64,000 bases of DNA, from NCBI GenBank assembly GCA_035495315.1, contig DATJGF010000142.1, positions 49,072 through 113,071 of the forward strand, in the 5' to 3' direction. Each line of letters begins with the position of its first letter. The stretch's first letter is position 1. Below are positions 1 through 8,482 of this stretch, piece after piece. The DNA is from DATJGF01 sp035495315 (lineage in GTDB: Bacteria; Verrucomicrobiota; Verrucomicrobiia; Limisphaerales; UBA8199). The position numbers and the translations under genes are program-made. The notes beneath the pieces were generated by a model. That model was not told where the DNA came from. It did not search any database and saw only the letters and a list, made by a program, of their open reading frames with translations.

Positions 1-190
1 CAATGCCGACAACCGCGTCAATGGTGCCGGGGTCAAAGGAGTCGGTTAAAAGATCAATCGTGCCGGCAAACAGCCGAGGGTCTGCCAGCAGCGGCGTAAT
101 ATCTTTGAACTGGATGCCGGCTTTGGGAAAATCGGGGACATTCCGGATCGCGCGTTGGATTTCGGAGAGGCTGGGCGGGCTTTGAGTCAT
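1..190 (-). CDS. apt: Adenine phosphoribosyltransferase, N-terminal part (cut by window edge)
   Basis: The minus strand reads from an ATG at 188-190 off the left edge without a stop, giving 63 residues. The pattern PDFPKAGIQFKDITPLLADP matches the start of bacterial Apt, which has a P(K/x)PGIxFxDxTxLLxDP motif, and it ends in VVGI just before the expected substrate-binding segment. Apt salvages adenine with PRPP to give AMP in the cytoplasm. The PRPP-binding motif lies outside the window, so activity cannot be judged. The assignment rests on this N-terminal signature alone but is quite specific. It would be transcribed leftwards, like rpoD next to it. Confidence 0.85.
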   Translation of the reverse strand, partial: MTQSPPSLSEIQRAIRNVPDFPKAGIQFKDITPLLADPRLFAGTIDLLTDSFDPGTIDAVVGI

Positions 191-343
191 GTGTGTGGAG
201 GAAAGTGCCCGGGGAATCGGGACTGTGTCAACTCTTCCATGTGATCAAAGTGGTGGGGTGACCATCGGCGCCGTTGCTGCTTATGATTGTGAGATGGTCG
301 CAGCGGAAAAGTGGGCACCTTGAGCTAAGATTAGTCGATCCAG

Positions 344-380
344 TTCCTAATCCTAACCCTACTCGTAATCCTAATCTTCT
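344..380. repeat. Degenerate TAATCC-type short repeat
   Basis: Several imperfect copies of a CCTAATCCTAA-like unit lie between apt and the rpoD stop codon. On the minus strand the block contains GATTACGAG, also found inside the palindromic element near 10.1 kb. It is non-coding and low in complexity. No function can be assigned. Confidence 0.45.
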
Positions 381-401
381 GACTATTAAACAGGCGGGAG
401 A

Positions 402-1508
402 CTACGTCTTGGTTGTCTCCATCTTTTCGATCATTTTGCGCAGTTTCTTCAGCGCGATGTTCTGGATTTGCCGCACGCGTTCCCGGGTGACGCCAAATTT
501 CTGGCCGACCTCTTCCAGCGTTTTTTGGGGACCGCCATCCAGCCCGAACCGGGCACGTAAAATCGTCGCTTCGCGCGGGTCCAGCGTTTTTACCATCTCC
601 TGCAGCATCCGCGTGACGGTCTTTTCTTCGAGTTGTTCGTAAGGAGTGTCGGCGCTCTCGTCCTGAACCACTTCGGCGAAATTGTTCGAGTCCTCGTCGC
701 CAATCGGAGCGTCCAGAGACGCGGGGCGAATCGCGGCCATGCGCATTTGCGCGACTCGTGAGGCGGTGATCCCGAGTTCCTCGCCCAACTCATCGTCGGT
801 CGGTTCACGTCCGAGTTCCTCCTGCAAGCGCATTGCGGTGCGCCGCATTTTGGAGATTTTGTCAACCAGGTGTACTGGCAGCCGGATGGTCTTTGACTGA
901 TTGGCCAACGCTCGCTTGATGGATTGTTTAATCCACCACGAGCCGTATGTCGATAACTTGCCGCCTTTGGCCGGGTCAAAGCGCTCTACCGCCTTCATCA
1001 GACCGATGTTACCCTCGCTGATCAGGTCGAGCAGCGGCAGACCGATTCCTTCGTAGTCGCGCGCAATCTTCACCACCAGCCGCAAATTGGCCTTGATCAT
1101 CTGTTCCCGGGCCTTTTTGTCACCCTTCTTGATCCGGGCGGCCAATTCAATTTCCTCTTGTGGGGTCAGCAGCTTTACCTGACCGATCTCGCGCAGATAA
1201 AGTTTTATCGCGGTGTCCCCGTCGTAAGAGGAGCGTTCACGGCTGCGCTGCTCCGCCGACTCTTCCGGTTCGTGGGCGGCGGCAGCAGCGGCAGCTGCCT
1301 CGGCAGCTTCTTCGGCCTTAAGTGCTTCCTCTTCCTTGGCTAAATCCTCCGGCTTGGGCTCCTCATCCTCCTTGGGCAATTCGTCTTCCTGCACCACAGG
1401 TCGGACTGGGAGCAACTCGGCGACCCGTCTGATTCCGGCGTGCAGCTTGCCAGGCCGATGATGCTCCTTCCGCGCAGAAATTTTGCGGTGTTTGTTGTGG
1501 GCTACCAT
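402..1508 (-). CDS. rpoD: RNA polymerase primary-type sigma factor (RpoD/SigA family)
   Basis: A 368-residue sigma-70 protein that directs RNA polymerase to housekeeping promoters. Residues 1-90 are a charged Ala/Glu-rich tail with an eight-Ala run, replacing the long region 1.1 of proteobacterial RpoD. Region 1.2 starts near residue 95 (YLREIGQVKLLTP). Region 2 has NLRLVVKIAR and the -10 recognition segment STYGSWWIKQSIKRALANQ near 187-204, followed by RLPVHLVDK of region 3. Region 4 ends with a helix-turn-helix, TLEEVGQKFGVTRERVRQI, near 330-350. STYGSWW replaces the usual STYASWW. The core is complete. It is shorter than E. coli RpoD, as in SigA-type factors. Whether it is the primary factor or a close paralogue cannot be settled from one window. 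Confidence 0.93.
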   Translation of the reverse strand: MVAHNKHRKISARKEHHRPGKLHAGIRRVAELLPVRPVVQEDELPKEDEEPKPEDLAKEEEALKAEEAAEAAAAAAAAHEPEESAEQRSRERSSYDGDTAIKLYLREIGQVKLLTPQEEIELAARIKKGDKKAREQMIKANLRLVVKIARDYEGIGLPLLDLISEGNIGLMKAVERFDPAKGGKLSTYGSWWIKQSIKRALANQSKTIRLPVHLVDKISKMRRTAMRLQEELGREPTDDELGEELGITASRVAQMRMAAIRPASLDAPIGDEDSNNFAEVVQDESADTPYEQLEEKTVTRMLQEMVKTLDPREATILRARFGLDGGPQKTLEEVGQKFGVTRERVRQIQNIALKKLRKMIEKMETTKT

Positions 1509-1761
1509 AAGCGGTTAAAAGTTAGCTTTTGAGGTGAGGTTGGCAAACAAATTAAAACGAGCTACGGATCGATGCATGACCATTGCCCATACCAGAATTC
1601 CATACCGGCGTGGATGGGGAGTCTTGCCCAGGGGCAGTCAACAGAATACTACTTCGTTTCAATGTCGTGTCAGTTCGTTGGACACTGCCTAATCGCGAAG
1701 CAGCCAATCAGCGCCTCCCGTGCCGCGAATCAAACAGTCTCTGCAAGTTCAGACAAGCGTT

Positions 1762-1878
1762 CTAATCAATGCGTTCAACCAGCGGAATACGTGCCAACCC
1801 CAAAAATCCAACATTCGAAACCAAAAGCCCAATCAAGCACGGCAAAATAAGGGCGCCAAAATCAAAGTAATTCTCCAA
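1762..1878 (-). CDS. Possible 38-residue single-span membrane protein
   Basis: A minus-strand frame starts at TTG (1876-1878) and ends at TAG (1762-1764). A GAGGTG sequence at 1884-1889 stands five bases before the TTG, which is good ribosome-binding spacing. The peptide is short, with one hydrophobic stretch from about residue 7 to 27 (it includes GALILPCLIGLLVSN) and a charged tail. No family is recognised. A rare start codon, small size and a location in degenerate intergenic sequence all weaken the call. It is listed because the binding site plus a single hydrophobic span is the usual look of small membrane proteins. Confidence 0.22.
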   Translation of the reverse strand: MENYFDFGALILPCLIGLLVSNVGFLGLARIPLVERID

Positions 1879-2009
1879 TTCTGCACCTCGATCTCTCTGT
1901 CAGTGGATCGGAAAAACTCAGGGAATGAAGAGAACCAAGCAAAGCTAATTGGGTCAGGTAATGTTCAAAACAATGCAGCTTGAGTGATTTGAGGCATTCG
2001 GCCATTTGG

Positions 2010-2058
2010 TGAGGCCTTTGCCTTGGCTAACCTTCGGCCACCTTCGGGTAAGGCCTCA
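2010..2058. repeat. Inverted repeat with 9-bp arms downstream of sppA
   Basis: TGAGGCCTT at 2010-2018 pairs perfectly with AAGGCCTCA at 2050-2058. The 31-base interior contains CCTTCGG twice. With the neighbouring hairpin at 2066-2088 it makes a double stem-loop after the sppA stop codon, consistent with transcript termination or 3' end protection. Confidence 0.5.
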
Positions 2059-2065
2059 TATATAA

Positions 2066-2088
2066 CGGCGAGGCGGGCACCCTCGCCG
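2066..2088 (-). terminator. GC-rich stem-loop just after sppA stop
   Basis: CGGCGAGG (2066-2073) pairs with CCTCGCCG (2081-2088) around a seven-base loop, five bases past the sppA stop codon at 2093. On the minus strand it is followed by TTATATATG, a weak U tract. This is a plausible but imperfect Rho-independent terminator. Confidence 0.45.
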
Positions 2089-2092
2089 CATT

Positions 2093-3256
2093 TCAATGCA
2101 AAAACGTTGGCGACAGAAAATAGAGGTGCCCCGCCTGAAGCTTCGGCATTTCAACTCCTAGCTCCACTTTGACCGCCTTGGAGTCGGATTTACCGAAGAG
2201 GCGCAGGAAATCCGAAAAGTCATAGCGTTGCTGATATTCAATTACGTTGGCACTGCCGATTCCTGTCAAAGCCTGACAGCGTTTCAGAGCATCCTCAAAA
2301 TCGCCTAATTCGTCGACAAAGCCCAGTTTGCATGCTTCGGTGCCGGACAGAACCCGCCCATCGGCATAATCCTGCCAATCGGAGGCAAGTTCTCGGCCTT
2401 TGTCTTTGGTATCCTTGTTTTTGTCGTAGGCCTTGCGGCGGCCTTCGCCGACGACCCGTTTGAACTTGTCAAAAGTCTCATTGATCAGGTTTTGTACCAT
2501 CGCCTTTTCTTCCGGCGTGATGCTATCCGGTTCGCGCGAACCGCTCAGCATATCCTTATACTTGCCACTTTTATACACCTGCGGAAGGACGCCGACTTTA
2601 TCCATCAGTCCCCGGTAATTCCACGCGCTCATAATGACCCCAATGCTGCCGGTAATTGTCAGGTCATTTGCCACAATCCAGCGGCAGGGGGCGGAAATGT
2701 AGTAACCGCCAGACGCTGCCAGGCTGCCCATGGATGCAATCACGGGCTTGGGGGTGCGTTTCTGGAAATCGACAATCTCGTTGTGGATCTGGTCAGCTGC
2801 CATAACCTCCCCCCCGGGAGAATCGACTTTCAAGAGCACCGCCTTCACTCGGTCATCCTGTTCGGCGCGCTTCAACTGCGCCCGGACAACATCGACCATG
2901 TTATAGCCACTCTGGTCAATCGCAGTGTCGGTAATGATCCCGTTAACCTCAATCACTGCGATCTTGTCAGAGGCGCCATTCTCTTCTTTGATAACTTCCT
3001 CAAGCTTTGGGCCGGCGACGTGCGCATAATATTTCCCCCCACCGCCACGGACGGCACTTCCGATAAAGCTCGTAATGTTGAACAAAACGCTGATTCCCAG
3101 GAGGACCAGTAGAATAATCGCAACGACCATCCAACCACGGCCACGACGCGGCGGCCGAGGGGCCGCAGCCGGCCCAATTACCGGCGGCGGACCAACCGGT
3201 GGTGGAGCAGCAGGCGGTACCGGTGGCGGGGTTAATGGCGGCGAATTTTCTTCCAT
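2093..3256 (-). CDS. sppA: Signal peptide peptidase SppA, short 36K-type
   Basis: A 387-residue membrane-anchored serine protease of family S49 that degrades cleaved signal peptides. Residues 1-41 are cytoplasmic and very Pro-rich. A membrane span follows at about 42-60. SPGGEV near 146 belongs to the oxyanion region. The nucleophile is probably Ser182 in LAASGGYY and the general base Lys234 in SGKYKD; TGSIGVI lies between them. One catalytic domain makes it the short Bacillus-like form, not the tandem E. coli form. The ATG at 3254-3256 lies 12 bases after the bioF-like stop, so the two are probably co-transcribed leftwards. The Pro-rich leader is unusually long for the family. Confidence 0.92.
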   Translation of the reverse strand: MEENSPPLTPPPVPPAAPPPVGPPPVIGPAAAPRPPRRGRGWMVVAIILLVLLGISVLFNITSFIGSAVRGGGGKYYAHVAGPKLEEVIKEENGASDKIAVIEVNGIITDTAIDQSGYNMVDVVRAQLKRAEQDDRVKAVLLKVDSPGGEVMAADQIHNEIVDFQKRTPKPVIASMGSLAASGGYYISAPCRWIVANDLTITGSIGVIMSAWNYRGLMDKVGVLPQVYKSGKYKDMLSGSREPDSITPEEKAMVQNLINETFDKFKRVVGEGRRKAYDKNKDTKDKGRELASDWQDYADGRVLSGTEACKLGFVDELGDFEDALKRCQALTGIGSANVIEYQQRYDFSDFLRLFGKSDSKAVKVELGVEMPKLQAGHLYFLSPTFLH

Positions 3257-3268
3257 AATCTGCGGAAA

Positions 3269-4387
3269 CTAGCCTATCACCTCCCACCCGGCAAGTCCCG
3301 CCTTGGTCAGGGTCTGCAGGAGTTTATTCAATTGACTCCCAGTATGTTCGCTCGAAAAAGCGAACCGGAAGTAGGGTGTGCTCGCTCTTGATGGATAAGA
3401 CAGGTATGGCGGGAAAATGCCCGCCCGGATTAGTTTGCGGTGTAATCTCAGCGCCTCTTTTTTGTCCGGAGGCACCAGCCGCACAATGGGTCCGGGAGTT
3501 GCCCTCATTGCGGGATAGGTGGCGCGAAGCCTGCTTTTTACAAGTTCTGAATTCCGATTCAGTCGCGCACGCAAACCTCGATCTGTGCTGAGTAAAACCA
3601 AGGACGCGAGTGAAGCTTCAACCAAAGGCAGCGGCAACGGAGTGCTGCTCGCAAACAGTGCGCTCCGGTCGAGGATGCGTTGCCGAACACTCTTCGAAGA
3701 GAGAATTGCTCCACCGTAAGTTCCAAATGCCTTGCTCAACGTTATTGTTTGAATGACGCGCTCGCGCCCAACGCGTTCATGTTCGAGCGAACCTTTGCCC
3801 GTACTGCCGAGAACACCTGCGCCATGCGCGTCATCGACCAACAGAACAGCGTCAGGCGGGAGGACTTCCAAATACTGGGCCAAAGGCGCCGCGGAGCCGT
3901 CATGAGCGAAAAGACCATCGGTCAGCAGTATCAGTCTGGCACCGGGTCCACAACGAAAAGCGCAACTGGCAATGTCTTCGGCACGCTGATGTTTGTATGG
4001 GAGGACGGGGCAGTCCAGTAAGCGCGCCGCATCCTGCAGTGATGGATGCGCTCGCTCGTCAATCAAGGCATGAGAAAAATGTCCGGCCAACGTCTGCGCC
4101 ACTACCAGGTTAGTCATGTAGCCGCTGCCGACCAGCAAAGCGGTTGGCGCCTCGAAAAAAAGCGTCAACTTCGCCTCGAGTTTGCCATACAAACGGTGGT
4201 TTCCGGAGGTCATGCGAGAAGCCGCGACGTTTAATCCGTACCTGTGCGCCGCGTGAGCCAGGGCCGCTACGACCTTCGGATGACTAGCTAATCGAAAATA
4301 GTCGCAACCGGAAAAGTAGGAGAGTTTACGGCCCCGGAAACGGACATAGGTGCGGTTCAATTGCTGAAGCGGCTCGGGCTCGATCAT
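3269..4387 (-). CDS. bioF: 8-amino-7-oxononanoate synthase-like PLP enzyme (alpha-oxoamine synthase family)
   Basis: A 372-residue fold-type I PLP enzyme. SGNHRLYGKLE near 61-71, VDDAHGAGVLG near 184-194 (Asp for the pyridine nitrogen, His stacking on PLP) and TLSKAFGTYGG with the Schiff-base Lys219 match the BioF/KBL/ALAS family. BioF condenses pimeloyl thioester with alanine in biotin synthesis. The length is close to BioF (about 385), but no other biotin genes are in view and the neighbour is sppA. An alternative oxoamine synthase, for example 2-amino-3-ketobutyrate CoA ligase or a lipid-linked one, is therefore possible. Family certain, substrate inferred. The ATG at 4385-4387 gives the family's usual start. 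Confidence 0.75.
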   Translation of the reverse strand: MIEPEPLQQLNRTYVRFRGRKLSYFSGCDYFRLASHPKVVAALAHAAHRYGLNVAASRMTSGNHRLYGKLEAKLTLFFEAPTALLVGSGYMTNLVVAQTLAGHFSHALIDERAHPSLQDAARLLDCPVLPYKHQRAEDIASCAFRCGPGARLILLTDGLFAHDGSAAPLAQYLEVLPPDAVLLVDDAHGAGVLGSTGKGSLEHERVGRERVIQTITLSKAFGTYGGAILSSKSVRQRILDRSALFASSTPLPLPLVEASLASLVLLSTDRGLRARLNRNSELVKSRLRATYPAMRATPGPIVRLVPPDKKEALRLHRKLIRAGIFPPYLSYPSRASTPYFRFAFSSEHTGSQLNKLLQTLTKAGLAGWEVIG

Positions 4388-4571
4388 CGCGCGAGATTAC
4401 AAATCGGGTCGAAGGGCGAAAGAAAAATCTCCTGACCCAAATAGAGGTCTCGGTACGCCAGCCACATCAGGAGTTTATTAGCTCCGCTCTCATAAGTAAG
4501 TTGGCTGCAATTTGCTGTCCCCCACGTTTGCCGTTAGCCGGCCGACGCTTTAACTTTTGTAGCGTTTACGA

Positions 4572-5486
4572 ATGCCCGAATTGCCTGACATCACGATTTA
4601 TATTGAAGCGCTCGAACGCAGAGTTCTGGGGCAGACATTGGATCGGACACGCATCGTTACGCCGTTCTTATTACGCACCGCGGCGCCACCGCTTTCAGCA
4701 CTGGACGGTCGTAGGTTGATTGAGCTGCGCCGAGTCGGAAAACGGATTGCTTTCGGGTTGGAAGAGGGGCTTTGGCTGGTTCTCCATCTCATGATCGCGG
4801 GGCGGTTGCATTGGCGGGGACCGGGCATTCGCGTGGTCGGTCGACAGGTCGCCGGGCAATTTGATTTCCCGAATGGTTCGTTGTGGTTGACCGAAGCCGG
4901 AACCAAGAAACGCGCCTCGCTGCATCTGGTGCAAGGCGAGGAATCTCTTCGACAATTAGACCCCGGTGGGCTGGAGGTTATCGGCTGCTCGCTCAATTCC
5001 TTTTCTGAGACGTTGACCCGTGAAAATCACACATTGAAACGCGCGTTAACCGATCCCCGGCTCTTTAGCGGAGTGGGGAATGCCTACTCGGATGAAATCC
5101 TGCATGCTGCGAGACTCTCCCCCGTTGCTCTGACCCAAAAACTGCCTGGTGACCAGGTCGCGCGCCTCCACCAGGCGGTTCAGGAAACCTTGTTAAGTTG
5201 GACTACGCTGTTGCGGTCGCAGGTCGGCGACGGCTTTCCAGAAAACGTGACCGCCTTTCGCCCGGAAATGGCGGTACATGGCAAGTTCGGGCAGCCGTGC
5301 CCAAGGTGCGGCAATAAAGTGCAACGGATCCGTTATGCCGACAATGAAACGAATTATTGCCCCACTTGCCAAACGGGCGGTCGGTTGCTGGCGGATCGCA
5401 GCCTCTCGTTGTTATTGAAAAAAGATTGGCCCAGGACTCCGGAAGAGCTCGAGGAATTGCGGGGCACTGAGCGGAAGAGATCTTGA
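4572..5486 (+). CDS. Fpg/Nei-family DNA glycosylase
   Basis: A 304-residue base-excision repair enzyme. The N-terminus MPELPDI supplies the Pro nucleophile and catalytic Glu that become residues 1 and 2 after Met removal; canonical Fpg has PELPE. GKRIAFGL near 57-64 carries the expected catalytic Lys, followed by a LVLHLMIAGRL strand. GVGNAYSDEIL near 170 is the helix-two-turn-helix signature. The C-terminal zinc finger has CPRC and CPTC near 243-268, then a conserved Gly-Gly. It exceeds Fpg (about 270) by some 30 residues after the finger. It may remove oxidised purines (MutM) or pyrimidines (Nei), and the sequence alone does not decide. The start is fixed by the essential N-terminal Pro. 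Confidence 0.88.
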   Translation: MPELPDITIYIEALERRVLGQTLDRTRIVTPFLLRTAAPPLSALDGRRLIELRRVGKRIAFGLEEGLWLVLHLMIAGRLHWRGPGIRVVGRQVAGQFDFPNGSLWLTEAGTKKRASLHLVQGEESLRQLDPGGLEVIGCSLNSFSETLTRENHTLKRALTDPRLFSGVGNAYSDEILHAARLSPVALTQKLPGDQVARLHQAVQETLLSWTTLLRSQVGDGFPENVTAFRPEMAVHGKFGQPCPRCGNKVQRIRYADNETNYCPTCQTGGRLLADRSLSLLLKKDWPRTPEELEELRGTERKRS

Positions 5487-5524
5487 GCTTTTGCTCAACC
5501 TGCCGAGGAATCCCTGCTCGAGAG

Positions 5525-6766
5525 TCAACCGATGATCAAAAGGATGGCGAGGCCAAGGGCGGTTGTCAGGATTGTTATTGGAATACCCACGCGGGCATAA
5601 TCCCAAAAACCGATCTCCACTTTGGACCGTGCCGATTCCAAGACGATGATATTGGCCACCGAACCCAGGATGGTGAGATTGCCGGCGAAGGTCGTTGCCA
5701 GTGCCATTACCTTCCACATCAATTCAGGCTGGGTAAAATTGGAAATCCATTTTCCTGCAACCAGGACAAAGGGCACGTTCGAAAAAAGATTCGACCCAAC
5801 GAGAGAAAGACCGGCGAAGGTGGTTGCCTGGCGAGCGATGGAGTCGCCAAAGAGCCCGTGTATACGCCGGTAGATTTGGTCCGGCAACCCGGTTCCGTTC
5901 AGTCCTTCGACCACAATAAACAGCGCGGCAAAGAAGACCAGCAAATGGAAATCCACCAGCTTAAGCACTTCATGTGTGTCTCGGCGCGCAACAACCATCA
6001 ACACCGCTCCGCCGGTCAGGGCTGTCCACGATAAGTCAAGCCCGGCAAAAAACCCCACAAACACCAACGCGAGAATGACGAGCGTCCAACTCAGCAAACG
6101 TCGGTCGATGGCGCGCGGCTCACCGGCGGGCCGTTGAATGACAACCGGTTTGAGCACCGCGTCGAACGCAAAACGCAAAATCGCATACTCGATTGCCAGC
6201 GCCACCAGCGCGACCGGCAGCAATGAAATTGAGAATCGAACAAAAGGAATATGTGACATATGCCCGATGATCATATTCTGTGGATTGCCGACCAAGGTTG
6301 CGACGCTACCAAGGTTCGCACTCATCGCCAGGCCCAGCAAATACGGCACCAGCGGCAACCCCCCGCGAACCACAACCGCGACGACCAGCGGCGTCAGCAT
6401 GAGGCAAACCGAGTCGTTTACCAGCAGAGCGCTTAAGGTTCCAGAGGTGAGGATTAAGGAGAGCAGAAGCCCTTGAGGTGTCGTCGCGCGGTGCAGGACC
6501 CAGTCCGCGGCCCACTCGAAGAAACCGGCCAAAAAGAGATAGGCTGAGATAATCATCATTCCGAGAAGCAGCACGAGGGTGTCATAGTCGACCGCTCGAT
6601 AAGCTTGGGCCGGCGTCATTACACCGCACGCGACCATCAACACGGTGCCGAGTAAAGCGGCCGCGGGGCGGTTGAGGGGGAGGAAATTCAGACGCCTCCC
6701 ACTAATCAGCAGGTATGTGATGCAAAAAATCGCCGTCGCAGTTAGTTCTTTAGGAACTGCCTTCAT
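5525..6766 (-). CDS. SLC13/ArsB-type anion or sodium-coupled permease
   Basis: A 413-residue integral membrane protein of the ion transporter superfamily (ArsB, NhaD and citrate transporter relatives). About ten to eleven hydrophobic segments are visible. Family hallmarks are VDYDTLVLLLGMMIISAYL near 55-75, NDSVCLMLTPLVVAVV near 120 and SNLFSNVPFVLVAG near 328, plus NPQNMIIG. Substrate cannot be told; no arsR or arsC lies nearby. The frame stays open for 83 codons further upstream, but that part would overlap the osmC-like gene antisense. The ATG at 6764-6766 (MKAVPKEL) leads straight into the first membrane span and is chosen. It is convergent with the glycosylase gene. Confidence 0.82.
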   Translation of the reverse strand: MKAVPKELTATAIFCITYLLISGRRLNFLPLNRPAAALLGTVLMVACGVMTPAQAYRAVDYDTLVLLLGMMIISAYLFLAGFFEWAADWVLHRATTPQGLLLSLILTSGTLSALLVNDSVCLMLTPLVVAVVVRGGLPLVPYLLGLAMSANLGSVATLVGNPQNMIIGHMSHIPFVRFSISLLPVALVALAIEYAILRFAFDAVLKPVVIQRPAGEPRAIDRRLLSWTLVILALVFVGFFAGLDLSWTALTGGAVLMVVARRDTHEVLKLVDFHLLVFFAALFIVVEGLNGTGLPDQIYRRIHGLFGDSIARQATTFAGLSLVGSNLFSNVPFVLVAGKWISNFTQPELMWKVMALATTFAGNLTILGSVANIIVLESARSKVEIGFWDYARVGIPITILTTALGLAILLIIG

Positions 6767-6863
6767 TCTGAGCAAACTCCAGCAATGGGCTGGAAGGTAA
6801 TCATCTCTCTTTCCACTGTAAATCTTTGTGGCCTTTGCGTTCTTTTGTGGCAACTGTTTTGGT

Positions 6864-7325
6864 ATGGCCGAACACAAAGCGACTATCAGTTGGCAGAGGA
6901 CCAGCCCTGACTTCCTCCGCGGAAAATATTCGCGGGAGCATACATGGACATTCGACGGGGGCACCAGCGTTGCCGCTTCGTCCTCGCCGTCCGTTGTCCC
7001 GCTGCCGTACTCCAATCCGGCAGCGGTAGACCCGGAAGAAGCCTTCGTCGCCTCGATTGCAAGCTGTCATATGCTGACGTTCTTGTACCTGGCATCGAAA
7101 CAGGGATTCCAGATTGACAGTTACAGCGACGAAGCGGTGGGGCTGATGTCAAAAAACGAGCACGGCGTTCCGTGGGTGAGCGCCGTTACACTTAAACCGA
7201 AAATTGCTTTCAGCGGAGATAAGACCCCTTCGGCTACAGAGCTCGAGCACCTTCATCATCAGTCACATGAGCAATGTTTTATTGCCAATTCGATCAAGAC
7301 TGAAGTGAAAGTGCTGCCGGTATAG
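6864..7325 (+). CDS. OsmC/Ohr-family peroxide reductase
   Basis: A 153-residue protein of the OsmC superfamily, which reduces organic hydroperoxides with a Cys pair. The N-terminal Cys lies in ASIASCHMLTFLYLA near 72-86 and the second in HEQCFIANS near 137. YSREHTWTFDGG near 24 and the PEEAF segment near 63 are typical of the YhfA-like branch. The ATG at 6864 (MAEHKATISW) gives the family's N-terminus; an in-frame start 12 codons upstream adds a Cys-rich stretch unlike the family. It is divergent from the permease. The thiol reductant partner is unknown. Confidence 0.88.
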   Translation: MAEHKATISWQRTSPDFLRGKYSREHTWTFDGGTSVAASSSPSVVPLPYSNPAAVDPEEAFVASIASCHMLTFLYLASKQGFQIDSYSDEAVGLMSKNEHGVPWVSAVTLKPKIAFSGDKTPSATELEHLHHQSHEQCFIANSIKTEVKVLPV

Positions 7326-7395
7326 TTTACGATTTTACGGGAACTACTTCACCAGTTCTCGACCTTGGACTAATCTGAATTTCTGCAGCCGGCCG

Positions 7396-8373
7396 CTATT
7401 GCGATCTCACCAGCGGCACAAGTTCAGAGACGTTTACTTCACGCGATTTCTGAGCAATCGCGCCCGAATAGCGGCCTTGCAGCGAACGCGCCTCGTCGAG
7501 CATCGAAGAGAACGCTTCTTTCAATTGTTGGGTTGTCAACGTACGCCCGCTGGCATAATAGCGCCTGGCGACCTGCCCCAATGCATAGGTACTGGCGAAG
7601 GCAAAAGCGGAACCGGCGGCCTGGCCGGCGAGACCGCCCAGCAACCCCCCGGCAATGCCACGCGCCAGACCGCCGACGAGCCGGCGAGTAAACCCTTCAA
7701 AAACCTGTGAGGTCAGTCCGATTCCAACCGTCGCAAGAAAATCCTTGATGTGTCCGCGGTCCAGCTCGTGGCCGTACTGTTTGCCAATGTTGTACACCAT
7801 CCGCATCTGCAAAGGGATAATCGCCATCGTCGCCAGCGTGTGCGGCATGATCTCCAGGGCCCCGTTGAGAATGGCGGCGTTAAGAATGAGCCGATCAAGT
7901 TCGGCCTCACGATTGCCGTCAATAATCGGTGGGACTGCGCTGGGCAGAGGCTGAACAGCCAGGCTCCGTGCGGTGTCTTGATGGGCAGTTACTACCGCAC
8001 TATCGAGTTGCAGCCCCTCACGCAACTCGGCCAAAAACTTCGTCTCAGCGTCCTTTAAAACCCCATCGGCGTGGCAAACACAAACCGCCATTTCATACGC
8101 CAGCGCTTTGGCCGAGGGTGATTGCAGGTCTGCTGCGAGTTGAGTCAGTGACAGTTTTCCTCCGAGGGCATTCTGGTAGACAGAAATGAGATCGACGCTT
8201 TCGTCAGAAAAGCCTTTGAGAATCCGTTCGATTTGTGTCCGCTCGACTTCGTCCTGAGCGCCGTCGACAAACGCCGCCAGGACACAAATGGAGATAATCG
8301 CTTTGTGTTCCTGTTGACTTAAGGGCTGAGGTTGAATTGACATGCCACAATATGGCTTGGTTGTGGCACACAT
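7396..8373 (-). CDS. TerB-like domain protein with C-terminal Gly-rich YcjF/DUF697-type region
   Basis: 325 residues. Residues 25-125 resemble a TerB/tellurite-resistance helical domain: an early Asp segment AAFVDGAQDEVERTQIERIL and a second CVCHADGVLKDAETKFLAEL, the repeated acidic metal-site pattern of TerB. Residues 165-290 have hydrophobic helices with NAAILNGALEIMP and a Gly/Ala-rich GIAGGLLGGLAGQAAGS segment, resembling DUF697/YcjF proteins. That arrangement suggests association with the inner membrane. Function is unknown. An alternative ATG at 8341-8343 (MSIQPQPL) would remove ten residues; the longer start has GGA five bases ahead. No operon partner. Confidence 0.65.
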   Translation of the reverse strand: MCATTKPYCGMSIQPQPLSQQEHKAIISICVLAAFVDGAQDEVERTQIERILKGFSDESVDLISVYQNALGGKLSLTQLAADLQSPSAKALAYEMAVCVCHADGVLKDAETKFLAELREGLQLDSAVVTAHQDTARSLAVQPLPSAVPPIIDGNREAELDRLILNAAILNGALEIMPHTLATMAIIPLQMRMVYNIGKQYGHELDRGHIKDFLATVGIGLTSQVFEGFTRRLVGGLARGIAGGLLGGLAGQAAGSAFAFASTYALGQVARRYYASGRTLTTQQLKEAFSSMLDEARSLQGRYSGAIAQKSREVNVSELVPLVRSQ

Positions 8374-8482
8374 CCAATTCCAATCGATCGGACCGTTTGT
8401 AACCTTTTAAGCCATTCAACAAATATTTAGACCTTGGATTTTAGATTTGAGAAATCTGTGGAAGGTTATCGAAACATGACCT

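Larger units (their letters stand above)
1509..2092. other. Intergenic region between sppA and rpoD
   Basis: This 584-base stretch should hold the leftward rpoD promoter, although no convincing -35/-10 pair was seen. It also contains a low-confidence 38-residue minus-strand open frame (1762-1878), degenerate AATCC/TTCGAA-type sequence near 1800-1850, and two stem-loops next to the sppA stop codon. Plus-strand open frames at 1572-1983 have poor composition and no recognisable motif and are not called. Confidence 0.5.

Noticed and set aside
1572..1983. Overlapping plus-strand frames between rpoD and sppA
   Set aside because: Asn/Gln/Ser-rich translations of degenerate intergenic sequence, no motif, no ribosome site.
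2492..3112. 206-codon plus-strand open frame across sppA
   Set aside because: It is antisense to a well-supported gene, with no recognisable motif and typical shadow-frame composition.
5525..7015. 83-codon N-terminal extension of the permease frame to 7015
   Set aside because: It overlaps the osmC-like gene antisense and is not hydrophobic; ATG 6766 leads directly into the first membrane span.
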